From contig JAQVLS010000002.1 in NCBI GenBank assembly GCA_028704035.1, positions 1 to 20,735 of the forward strand: a stretch of 20,735 nucleotides of DNA, read 5' to 3'. This document shows positions 9,377-16,144 of this stretch, in pieces. Position numbers and translations under genes: made by a program. Numbering within the stretch: the stretch's first letter is position 1; every line of letters starts with the position of its first letter. The notes below the pieces were generated by a model that was not told the DNA's origin, did no database searches, and worked only from the letters and a program-made list of their open reading frames with translations. This DNA is from Desulfotomaculaceae bacterium. GTDB lineage: Bacteria > Bacillota > Desulfotomaculia > Desulfotomaculales > Pelotomaculaceae.

Positions 9377-9751
9377 ATGGCTAATCCAACCAGATTCGGC
9401 GAGGGGGACGCAAAACTGCGGGCTATGCATAAGGCTGATTACCCCGGCGGGGTTGTAGTTGATCCGACACCGATTACCGCCGGCGAGGAAATCACGGTCT
9501 TTTATGACGGATTGCTGGGAAAAGAAAACGGGATGGTGTATCTCCATTACGGATTTGGGCCGCATAACAGATGGCGGACAGTGCGAAGTATCCAGATGGA
9601 GAAAACAGGCTGGGGCTGGGTAAGCGACGTGGAAATGCCGGAGATTGAAGGCAGATTCAACTTTTGTTTTAAGGACGGCGCAGATCACTGGGACAACAAC
9701 AACGGAGTCAACTGGAGCTTTGAGATTCACAACGGGGGCCAGCGTTATTAA
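9377..9751 (+). CDS. Small stand-alone starch/glycogen-binding protein, CBM25/53-like
   Basis: A 124-residue protein without signal peptide that appears to be a single carbohydrate-binding module. The pattern VFYDGLLGKENG, YLHYGFGPHNRW, W-GWVSDVEMPE, and RFNFCFKDGADHWDNNNGVNWSFEIH (about residues 93-118) is that of CBM25/CBM53 starch-binding modules, which bind alpha-1,4-glucans through exposed aromatics. Without a leader it should act in the cytoplasm, probably on a storage glucan. The ATG follows a very strong GAGGAGGTGA at 9361. It is separated from the downstream GT4 gene by a terminator-like hairpin, so it can be expressed more strongly than the rest. Its neighbours (GT4, GH57 branching enzyme, DUF4912) fit a glucan role. 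The family call is moderately sure; the exact function is inference. Confidence 0.78.
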   Translation: MANPTRFGEGDAKLRAMHKADYPGGVVVDPTPITAGEEITVFYDGLLGKENGMVYLHYGFGPHNRWRTVRSIQMEKTGWGWVSDVEMPEIEGRFNFCFKDGADHWDNNNGVNWSFEIHNGGQRY

Positions 9752-9758
9752 AATGAAC

Positions 9759-9789
9759 AATCCCTGCCATAAGCCCGGTGGGGATTTTT
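9759..9789 (+). terminator. Rho-independent terminator after the CBM gene
   Basis: AATCCCTGCC (9759-9768) pairs with GGTGGGGATT (9777-9786), ten pairs with two G-U, around an eight-base loop, and runs directly into T's (GGGATTTTTG). It may be partly leaky, so the downstream GT4 gene could be read at a lower level from the same promoter. Confidence 0.7.
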
Positions 9790-9831
9790 GCTATTGTCAA
9801 TTTAAATAACAAATGAATAGGGGGAAGTTTA

Positions 9832-11079
9832 GTGAAAGTCTTAATGTTATCCTGGGAATATCCGCCCAAAAGTGTCGGCGGACTGGCCCAGCATGTGTAC
9901 GATTTGACGAACGCGTACTCAGAGCAGGGGGTGGAGGTGCACCTAATCACGGCAGGCGAGAAAGGTGCCCCGTCATTTGAGCAGGTAAACGAGGTCAAGG
10001 TTTACAGAGTGGAGCCCTATCAGGTATCTTCCCCCGACTTTGTAACCTGGGTGGCGCAGTTTAACGTCGCCCTGCTGGAAAGAGCCATTCCGCTGCTCGC
10101 CGATATACGCAGTTTTGACATCATCCACGCGCACGACTGGCTGGTGGCTTACGCGGCCAGGGCTATCAAACACGCCGGGCGGATGCCCCTGGTCGTCACC
10201 ATTCACGCTACTGAATATGGCCGCAATTACGGCCTGCACAACAATGTGCAGAGGCATATCAGCGACATTGAATGGTGGCTTACATATGAAGCCTGGAAGG
10301 TTATTTGCTGCAGCCAGTACATGGAAGGAGAAATAAAACATGTTTTTCAATTGCCGCAGGACAAGGTAGCGGTAATACCAAACGGTGTGAATGTCGCCAA
10401 CTTTCAAACCAGGAGCGATAAGGCCAGCCGCGGTTTTTACGCTGCACCCGAAGAGAAAATTGTCTTCTATGTGGGTAGGCTGGTTAAAGAAAAAGGCGTT
10501 CAGGTTTTGCTGGATGCGGCGCCTGAAATATTATCAAATTATCCCCAGACTAAATTTATTATCGCGGGTAAAGGGCCACATCTTGACTCTCTGAAACAGC
10601 AGACCGAATTGTTGGGAATAGCAAACAGGGTATATTTTACCGGTTATATCAGCGATGATGTCCGGAATAGTTTATACAGTTGGTCTGATGTGGCGGTATT
10701 CCCAAGCCTGTACGAGCCTTTCGGCATTGTTGCCCTGGAGGCCATGGCCGCGCGGACCCCGGTAGTAGTTTCCGACTGCGGGGGCATCAGTGAAATTGTC
10801 CGACAGGGAGTTGACGGATTAAAGGTGCGCACCGGCAACAGCCATTCTCTCGCCCGTAATATCCTGACTCTCCTAAAGAAGCCCGAGCTGGGAGAAAAGC
10901 TTAGAGAAAACGCCTATAACAGGGTTGTGGACGAATTTAACTGGCAGCACATCGCCCGTCAGACGATCTCGGTTTATAAAGAAGTGTTGAAAGCAAACCG
11001 GGCTGCTGTGTGGGAGGCGCCGGAAAGGCAGTCTGGTTTTTTCGGGCGCTTTAACCGGATGCTGACCAGGTATTCCTAG
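9832..11079 (+). CDS. GT4-family glycosyltransferase, glycogen/alpha-glucan synthase-like
   Basis: A retaining glycosyltransferase with the GT-B fold. The N-terminal motif SWEYPPKSVGGLAQHVYDL is like the K-x-G-G-L nucleotide-sugar loop of starch and glycogen synthases. The C-terminal domain holds GRLVKEKGV (Arg216, Lys221) and the E-x7-E motif EPFGIVALE (Glu295, Glu303), followed by the PVVVSDCGGISEIV loop. The 415 residues match the archaeal-like GT4 class rather than bacterial GlgA (GT5, about 480). The GTG start has AGGGGGAAG at 9819. It is followed after 30 bp by the nucleotidyltransferase fusion, suggesting that the fusion makes its nucleotide sugar. With the GH57 branching enzyme nearby, it probably elongates an intracellular alpha-glucan; donor and product are inference, and trehalose or sucrose-like products remain possible. 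Confidence 0.85.
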   Translation: MKVLMLSWEYPPKSVGGLAQHVYDLTNAYSEQGVEVHLITAGEKGAPSFEQVNEVKVYRVEPYQVSSPDFVTWVAQFNVALLERAIPLLADIRSFDIIHAHDWLVAYAARAIKHAGRMPLVVTIHATEYGRNYGLHNNVQRHISDIEWWLTYEAWKVICCSQYMEGEIKHVFQLPQDKVAVIPNGVNVANFQTRSDKASRGFYAAPEEKIVFYVGRLVKEKGVQVLLDAAPEILSNYPQTKFIIAGKGPHLDSLKQQTELLGIANRVYFTGYISDDVRNSLYSWSDVAVFPSLYEPFGIVALEAMAARTPVVVSDCGGISEIVRQGVDGLKVRTGNSHSLARNILTLLKKPELGEKLRENAYNRVVDEFNWQHIARQTISVYKEVLKANRAAVWEAPERQSGFFGRFNRMLTRYS

Positions 11080-11109
11080 AAATATAAATTTAATAACGGA
11101 GGATTAGGT

Positions 11110-13584
11110 ATGAAGGCTGTCATTATGGCCGGTGGTGAAGGTTCCCGTTTAAGGCCCCTTACCTGCGGCAGGCCAAAGCCAATGGTTCCGGTCCTGAACA
11201 AACCTATTATGAGCCATATTATTGCTCTATTGCAAGAGCATAGTTTCAGCGATATCGGGGTGACCCTGCAGTATATGCCCGAGGCAATCCGGGACCACTT
11301 CGGTAATGGAGCCGGGCACGGTGTGAATTTACGTTATTTCGTGGAAGATTCGCCTCTCGGTACGGCGGGAAGCGTAAAGAACGCAGCCTCGTTTTTGGAT
11401 GAAACTTTTATGGTCATTAGCGGGGACGCTCTTACCGACCTGGAACTGTCTAAGGCTGTGGACTTTCATAAAAAGCAGGGCGCCATAGCGACTTTAGTTT
11501 TAACCAGGGTCGACTGCCCGCTGGAATACGGCGTGGTAATAACGTCAGAAGACGGAAAAATAACTCAGTTTCTGGAAAAGCCGGGTTGGGGAGAGGTATT
11601 CAGCGACACGGTAAACACCGGGATATATGTCCTTGAGCCGGAAGCCCTTGATTATTTCGCGCCCGGCCAGAAGTTCGATTTCAGCAAGGATTTATTTCCG
11701 CTTTTGCTCAGGGAGAAAAAGCCCCTGTTTGGCATGGTCCTGCCGGGCTACTGGTGCGATATCGGCAACCTCCAGCAGTACCTGGAAGCGCATCACGATA
11801 TCCTGGCCGGAAAAGTTAAAATAAAAATGCCTGGGAAAGAGGTTGCCCCGCAGGTCTGGGTGGAGGAGGGGGCTTTTATCGATCAGGCGGCCGTGATAAA
11901 AGGACCGGCTGTAATCGGGATGAACTGCCAGATCGGGGCCGGCGCCAGAATAGAACCGTATACCCTGCTGGGCAGCGGCTGCCTTGTGCAAAGGGGCGCT
12001 TCTATAAAAAGGAGTGTCCTTTGGAACAACGTTTTTGTGGGAAACGGCGCCGCCCTGCGTGGAGCAGTTGTCGGCGGCAGAGTTCAGGTACAGGCTAAAG
12101 CGGGTATCTACGAGGGAGCTGTGGTCGGAGACGATTCAATTATTCGTGAAAATAGTCAGTTGAAACCGGATGTGAAACTATGGCCCCACAAACTGGTGGA
12201 GTCAGGCGCCACAGTGCACCGGAGCGTCATCTGGGGTACTGTTTCTCCCAAAAAAATATTTGGCTTTGAGGGCATTTCAGGTTTGGTCAATGTGGAAATT
12301 ACCCCTGAAACAGCGGTCAGGCTCGGCGCGGCCTTCGGTTCGGTGAACGGCTCAGCGGCGCGCATCAGTGTAAGTTGCGACAGCTATATTGCTTCGGCCA
12401 TGATCAAAGAAGCGTTGATCAGCGGCGCCCAATCAGTGGGAGCTGAGGTCCTGGGCCTGAGCGGGAGCATTACCCCAGAAAGCCGTTACGCCGTACGGTC
12501 ATTGGGCTGTAGTGCCGGTATACATGTTAAGGTATCCCCAGACTCCCCGGATAAGCTGGTTATGGTTTTTATGAACGCCCGCGGCGGCAATATTTCCAGG
12601 GAACTGGAGCGCAAGGTGGAAAACGCGCTGGCCAGGGAGGATTTTCCCCGCTCTGAAGCCGGCAGACTGCACCCCCCGCAAGTTGTTAGCGAAGTTTATC
12701 ACAAGTACATAGCAGCGATTTGTACAGAGCCGGATAACGCTTGTATACGCCGGGCCGGTTTTAAATTGCTCCTTTGTTATGACCGGTTAAACCTTGCCGG
12801 ATATGTCGACGATCTACGCGATAAACTGGGCTTTGCGGTCGAGGATTTCCGCCCGGCCGGATTATCGGGGTTTTACAGTTGGAGCGCCTGCCAGGAAGCT
12901 CTGCTTCCTGCCCTGGCTCAAGCGGTAATTGAAAGCAGCGCCGATGCCGGCGCGGTCCTGGATCCAAATGCAGACCGCATCATTTTAATTGACGAAAAAG
13001 GCCGGGTGATCCAGGATAATCTATTGACCGCCCTGATATCACTGATTATCTTGAAAAGCCGGTCCGGTTCGGTGGTTGTGCCGGTAACTGCGCCAATGGT
13101 GATCGAATCGCTGGCTGAACAATACCGGGGCAAGGTAGTGCGGACAAAAACAGCTATCCAGGATTTTTTGGATAAGGTATTGACACAGGAGGCGGCGCCG
13201 GACAGCATATCGCAGTTTTTCCTGCACTTTGACGCACTGTCTGCCCTGGTAAATATCCTAGATTATCTGGCCAGGCATAAAATAAGGTTATCCGATCTGG
13301 TGGACGAAATACCGCAGTTTTTCATGGACAGCAGAGATGTCCCGGTGCCATGGGAAGCCAAGGGAAAAGTAATCAGACGTCTTGTCCAGGATCCTCCCGC
13401 CAGCCAGTTTGAAACACTGGACGGCATTAAAATTTACCACCCGGACGGGTGGACGCTGGTACTGCCGGATCCTGACGAACCGGTGTGCCGGGTTTTCAGT
13501 GAAGGTAGCACCATGGAAATAGCTGAATCGCTGACCGATATGTATATCAAGAAGATAAATGAAATAGCGGATTCAAAAAGCTAA
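11110..13584 (+). CDS. Sugar-1-phosphate nucleotidyltransferase fused to a degenerate phosphomannomutase-like domain
   Basis: An 824-residue fusion. Residues 1-235 form a nucleotidyltransferase: [13 protein letters not shown] with the NTP loop and RPKPMVPV, the SGDALTD metal aspartate (Asp106), FLEKP (154-158), and YWCDIGN (214-220). Residues about 245-375 are left-handed beta-helix hexapeptide repeats. Residues about 380-820 resemble phosphomannomutase/phosphoglucomutase, but the catalytic motifs are changed: the phosphoserine loop TASHNP reads KVSPDSP (474-480), the DGDADR metal loop reads DPNADR (618-623), the GGEESGH sugar loop is absent near 694-704, and the RPSGTEP phosphate loop reads LPDPDEP (785-791). 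Similar fusions in Firmicutes and cyanobacteria are annotated mannose-1-phosphate guanylyltransferase. The first half should be active (GDP-mannose or a glucose nucleotide for the upstream GT4); the second is probably regulatory or binds a sugar phosphate. GGAGGATTAG precedes the ATG. Confidence 0.88.
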   Translation: MKAVIMAGGEGSRLRPLTCGRPKPMVPVLNKPIMSHIIALLQEHSFSDIGVTLQYMPEAIRDHFGNGAGHGVNLRYFVEDSPLGTAGSVKNAASFLDETFMVISGDALTDLELSKAVDFHKKQGAIATLVLTRVDCPLEYGVVITSEDGKITQFLEKPGWGEVFSDTVNTGIYVLEPEALDYFAPGQKFDFSKDLFPLLLREKKPLFGMVLPGYWCDIGNLQQYLEAHHDILAGKVKIKMPGKEVAPQVWVEEGAFIDQAAVIKGPAVIGMNCQIGAGARIEPYTLLGSGCLVQRGASIKRSVLWNNVFVGNGAALRGAVVGGRVQVQAKAGIYEGAVVGDDSIIRENSQLKPDVKLWPHKLVESGATVHRSVIWGTVSPKKIFGFEGISGLVNVEITPETAVRLGAAFGSVNGSAARISVSCDSYIASAMIKEALISGAQSVGAEVLGLSGSITPESRYAVRSLGCSAGIHVKVSPDSPDKLVMVFMNARGGNISRELERKVENALAREDFPRSEAGRLHPPQVVSEVYHKYIAAICTEPDNACIRRAGFKLLLCYDRLNLAGYVDDLRDKLGFAVEDFRPAGLSGFYSWSACQEALLPALAQAVIESSADAGAVLDPNADRIILIDEKGRVIQDNLLTALISLIILKSRSGSVVVPVTAPMVIESLAEQYRGKVVRTKTAIQDFLDKVLTQEAAPDSISQFFLHFDALSALVNILDYLARHKIRLSDLVDEIPQFFMDSRDVPVPWEAKGKVIRRLVQDPPASQFETLDGIKIYHPDGWTLVLPDPDEPVCRVFSEGSTMEIAESLTDMYIKKINEIADSKS

Positions 13585-13592
13585 AAGGCAAC

Positions 13593-13641
13593 GGGGACTA
13601 CCTCGACTCCAAAGAAATACCCGTTGGAGAGGTGTGTCCCC
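13593..13641. repeat. 49-bp nested imperfect palindrome, GGGGAC/GTCCCC type
   Basis: Three nested arms pair: GGGGAC (13593-13598) with GTCCCC (13636-13641), ACCTC (13600-13604) with GAGGT (13629-13633), and TCCAA (13608-13612) with TTGGA (13624-13628), leaving an 11-base loop and small bulges. No T-run follows on either strand, so a simple terminator is unlikely, although it lies between two convergent genes. It resembles repetitive extragenic palindromes; related half motifs are at 1061 and 2932. Confidence 0.75.
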
Positions 13642-13711
13642 ATTCCGCTGTCAGAGTATCGGTCAACTATGGGTATATGTTGATAGAGATGTGCCCATTC
13701 CTGAAACGATT

Positions 13712-14161
13712 TTATTTCCAGCCTGTGGCTTTGAAATAGTACTGGGTGGCGTCGTTTTTGTCCTTATAGGCGTGCACTTCATATTCCCGGTTCGGGTCAA
13801 GATAAAAATAGTGGCTGACGCCATTATCGTCCACGTAGTAGCACCGCTCTCCGCTCCGGTCGTATAACCATTTGAAGTTGTGTTTAATATTCCAGTCTTT
13901 ACAGTCGTCGTTTTTCTTGTTGCAATAATATTTGTCAATATTGCTGTAAAAATAAGAACGCCAGCGGTCAACTATAGAGATGTTGGGACCATTATCAGGA
14001 TCGGAATGGTTCCAGGCGTAGCCGTGGTCACCGAAACTAACTGACCCGCTTTGGCTGTTACCGTAAAAAACAACCCCATTAGATTGGCGGGCAATTGCCG
14101 CAGAGGAAAAAACAATTGACAAAACCAGTGTAAAGGCTACAAGCAATAAAATTTTACGCAT
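13712..14161 (-). CDS. Unknown secreted protein, aromatic-rich
   Basis: I do not recognise this 149-residue protein. It starts with a clear signal peptide: MRK, a hydrophobic core (residues 4-18) and a likely cleavage after AIA (residues 22-24). The mature part is unusually rich in Tyr, Trp and Phe (about one in five residues), with a DxDxG-like stretch (DPDNGPN, 54-60) and three cysteines (80, 87, 107). The basic/acidic segment NIDKYYCNKKNDDCKDWN is followed by repeated YY or YFY pairs up to the TGWK end. The start is supported by AGAAAGGAA on the minus strand (14169-14177). It sits alone between two convergent glucan transcription units, with a partial duplicate of its own sequence just beyond its stop. 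It may bind carbohydrate or cell wall, but no function can be given. An antisense plus-strand frame here lacks such features. Confidence 0.7.
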   Translation of the reverse strand: MRKILLLVAFTLVLSIVFSSAAIARQSNGVVFYGNSQSGSVSFGDHGYAWNHSDPDNGPNISIVDRWRSYFYSNIDKYYCNKKNDDCKDWNIKHNFKWLYDRSGERCYYVDDNGVSHYFYLDPNREYEVHAYKDKNDATQYYFKATGWK

Positions 14162-14225
14162 TTTAGCATTCCTTTCTATTAATCTTTTGGTAAATAAAAC
14201 TATAAAACACCCATTTATAAAAACT

Positions 14226-14247
14226 TATTATACGGTTAACTATAATA
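14226..14247 (-). promoter_or_regulatory. Inverted repeat over a probable -10 region of the secreted-protein gene
   Basis: TATTATA (14226-14232) and TATAATA (14241-14247) are exact inverted arms around CGGTTAAC. On the minus strand the proximal arm supplies a TATAAT that could be a -10 box about 65 bp before the ATG, but the hexamer 17 bp upstream (ATAAAA) is a poor -35. It could be an operator overlapping the promoter, or simply AT-rich chance pairing. Confidence 0.4.
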
Positions 14248-14251
14248 CGTT

Positions 14252-14294
14252 TTATCTTAAATTCAAGCTGTAAATGGTGGCAAAATTAAGATAA
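14252..14294. repeat. Nine-bp inverted repeat TTATCTTAA / TTAAGATAA
   Basis: TTATCTTAA (14252-14260) and TTAAGATAA (14286-14294) are perfect inverted arms separated by 25 bp, upstream of the secreted-protein gene. The right arm overlaps the first of two AAGATAATCA copies. The arrangement would suit a binding site, though AT richness lowers its significance. Confidence 0.4.
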
Positions 14295-14386
14295 TCAACA
14301 AGATAATCATTTAAATAGCATCTTAACAATAGCCACGCGATTTCATTCTTCTTGGGCAACCGAAAACTTTGCATAAGATATACTAA

Positions 14387-14420
14387 GGCTCAACCGTTCG
14401 GTACCACCGATAGTTGAGCC
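14387..14420. terminator. Hairpin downstream of the GH57 gene
   Basis: GGCTCAAC (14387-14394) pairs perfectly with GTTGAGCC (14413-14420), and inside it TCGGT pairs with ACCGA around ACC, giving a stable two-part stem. It lies about 80 bp after the GH57 stop (minus strand). The minus-strand tail is TTAGTATATCTT, only weakly U-rich, so it is a possible terminator or the remains of a mobile-element end. Confidence 0.5.
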
Positions 14421-14458
14421 CTATTTACGCGTGAAATTTTCGATTGAACCCTACTACG
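14414..14458. repeat. Imperfect direct repeat TTGA(G/A)CCCTA..TACG
   Basis: TTGAGCCCTATTTACG (14414-14429) and TTGAACCCTACTACG (14444-14458) are related direct copies 30 bp apart, and an inverted GGCTCAAC lies at 14387. Between them is GTGAAATTTTCGA. Multiple short copies of this kind are typical of IS21-family ends, but no transposase remains here. Confidence 0.5.
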
Positions 14459-14499
14459 TCCCCCGATCTACTCGAAATGGAGAACAGTCCTCCGCCGAT

Positions 14500-16110
14500 C
14501 TAGACGGCCTTTTCTTCCGGCGCCGGCTGCCGGTACCAGCTGTAATCCATATCGGGAAAAATATTATCCCGGAACTCCAAATCACTCAGCCAGCCCTCGT
14601 CGATCCTGTTGTTTTCTATCTCGTCGTATAGGCGGAGAAAATTATTGAGGTGGGTTTTGGTCCTTTTTACGGCGTATTCAACCATGGTGTCGGTGCTCAT
14701 GATAAAAGCCCAATCGCTGCTCTGGGCCAGCATTAATTCCCGCGCCGCCTGGTTGAGCGCCCGGCGGAGTAGCCCCCTGGCGCCGTTACGCCGGTTGGCC
14801 ATGGCGGTCATCATCCCGGCCGCCATGTGCAGGTGCCTGTAGATCCAGTCATTGGCCTTGCACAGCCAGACCTCGTGATAACCCTTGTTACCCCAGCTGG
14901 AAGTGCAGGGCGTCGCCACCTGGTTGCAGCTAAACTTTTTCAGGTAATCGCTGGGGGTGATTAATTCGATAATATCCTGGTCAAAGGTGATTTTTCTGAT
15001 TAGATTTTCCAGCCACTGGGGGCCTTCATACCACCAGTGGCCAAAAAGTTCCGCATCATAAGGCGCGACAATGATTGGCGGTCTTTCCATCATGCCGGCC
15101 AGGTGCAGAATTTGATGCTGGCGGTTAAACATAAAATTGCCGGCATGTTCTGCTGCTTTTTCCTCTGCGCGCCGGGGGGAGTAGGGTTCTTTTTGTCCCA
15201 GTTCCACTTTTCCGGTTATTTTATAATACTTAAAACCGGTATGTACCCTTAGTCCATCAGGATGAATATAGGGTTTAATGTATTCGGAATCAAGATCGTA
15301 CCCGATATCCCGGTAGAATTCCCTGTACTCATAATCACCGGGGTAACCTTCCTGGCTGCTCCAGACCTGTTTGGAAGACTCGATATCCCGGCCAAATACC
15401 GCTACCCCGGAGGGGCAGTATATGGGCGCGAATATACCGAAACGAGGCCGGTGCGACGCGTATAGCACACCATGGGCGTCGGTGAAAAAGAACTGCAAGC
15501 CATTTCTTTTCAGTATTTCATCTATGCCCGGCGCGTAAGCGCATTCGGGCAGCCAAATGCCAAGCGGCGGACGGCCCAGATGACGGGTATACAGGTCAAC
15601 TGCCGCTCTCACCTGCGCGTTTACAGCTTCCGGCTGGGACATCATAAAAGGCAGGTACCCGTGCGTGGAAGCGCATGTTATAATCTCCAGCCGCCCGCAA
15701 TCCTGGAATTTTTTAAAGGCGTTAACCAGGTTGCAGCCGTATTGGTCGCGAAAAATATACATAGCTTCCTGTAAGCGCTTTTTGTACATCAGAACGGTTT
15801 CATGGAAGGAGCTGCCGTATGTGCGACCTTCTTCTTTGCCGGCCAGCTCAATCAGTTTTGTCAAATGACACACATAACGATCCTGTAACAACGGATCTGT
15901 CAGCATCGTGATCAAAGGTGGGGACAGGCTCATGGTTAATCGGAAGCTGACATTGTCCGCCAGCAGTTTCTCAAAAACCTGTATTAAGGGGATATAAGTT
16001 TCAGTAATGGCTTCGTAAAGCCATTTTTCTTCCAGAAAATTTTCGTGCTCGGGGTGGCGTACATAAGGCAGGTGCGCGTGCAGTACAAGGCAGAGGTATC
16101 CTTTTGACAT
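14500..16110 (-). CDS. GH57-family 1,4-alpha-glucan branching enzyme
   Basis: GH57 branching enzymes cut alpha-1,4 glucan chains and re-attach them by alpha-1,6 bonds. The 536-residue protein has the family order: HAHLPYVRHPE at residues 11-21, a nucleophile region GIWLPECAYAPG with Glu189, the acid/base aspartate Asp352 in APYDAELFGHWWYEGP, SSWGNKGYHEVWL (404-416), and a helical C-terminal domain with SSDWAFIMST (464-473). Size and positions agree with known archaeal and Thermus enzymes (about 530 residues). I chose the ATG at 16110 because AAAGGAG lies seven bases before it; an upstream in-frame ATG at 16191 overlaps the previous gene and lacks a site. It follows the DUF4912 gene by 34 bp and faces the GT4 and nucleotidyltransferase genes. 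Branching of a storage glucan is the likely role. Confidence 0.92.
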   Translation of the reverse strand: MSKGYLCLVLHAHLPYVRHPEHENFLEEKWLYEAITETYIPLIQVFEKLLADNVSFRLTMSLSPPLITMLTDPLLQDRYVCHLTKLIELAGKEEGRTYGSSFHETVLMYKKRLQEAMYIFRDQYGCNLVNAFKKFQDCGRLEIITCASTHGYLPFMMSQPEAVNAQVRAAVDLYTRHLGRPPLGIWLPECAYAPGIDEILKRNGLQFFFTDAHGVLYASHRPRFGIFAPIYCPSGVAVFGRDIESSKQVWSSQEGYPGDYEYREFYRDIGYDLDSEYIKPYIHPDGLRVHTGFKYYKITGKVELGQKEPYSPRRAEEKAAEHAGNFMFNRQHQILHLAGMMERPPIIVAPYDAELFGHWWYEGPQWLENLIRKITFDQDIIELITPSDYLKKFSCNQVATPCTSSWGNKGYHEVWLCKANDWIYRHLHMAAGMMTAMANRRNGARGLLRRALNQAARELMLAQSSDWAFIMSTDTMVEYAVKRTKTHLNNFLRLYDEIENNRIDEGWLSDLEFRDNIFPDMDYSWYRQPAPEEKAV

Positions 16111-16117
16111 TAACAGG

Positions 16118-16124
16118 CTCCTTT
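16118..16124 (-). promoter_or_regulatory. Ribosome binding site deciding the GH57 start
   Basis: AAAGGAG on the minus strand is seven bases before the ATG at 16110. It rules in MSKGYLCLVLHAHLP as the N-terminus, which puts the first GH57 motif at residue 11 as in other members, and rules out the 27-residue upstream extension. Confidence 0.8.
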
Positions 16125-16144
16125 CACTTCTCTGATTCCGTGTG

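Larger units (their letters stand above)
14162..14499. other. Gene-free AT-rich stretch with several repeats
   Basis: This 338-bp interval holds no convincing gene. The half nearest the secreted-protein gene is AT-rich and contains two inverted repeats (TATTATA/TATAATA at 14226-14247 and TTATCTTAA/TTAAGATAA at 14252-14294) and a 12-bp two-copy repeat of AAGATAATCA (14288 and 14300). The half nearest the GH57 gene holds a hairpin and TTGARCC repeats (14387-14458), then CCGATCTA twice (14463 and 14495). Confidence 0.7.

Noticed and set aside
13634..13867. Plus-strand hydrophobic 77-codon frame
   Set aside because: It is antisense to the secreted-protein gene, which has a signal peptide and a ribosome site; the hydrophobicity is a mirror effect.
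14387..14420. Integron attC-like site (GCTCAAC and GTTGAGC fit RYYYAAC and GTTRRRY)
   Set aside because: The whole element is 34 bp with 2-3 base spacers, too short for an attC with paired L boxes; there is no integrase or gene cassette nearby.
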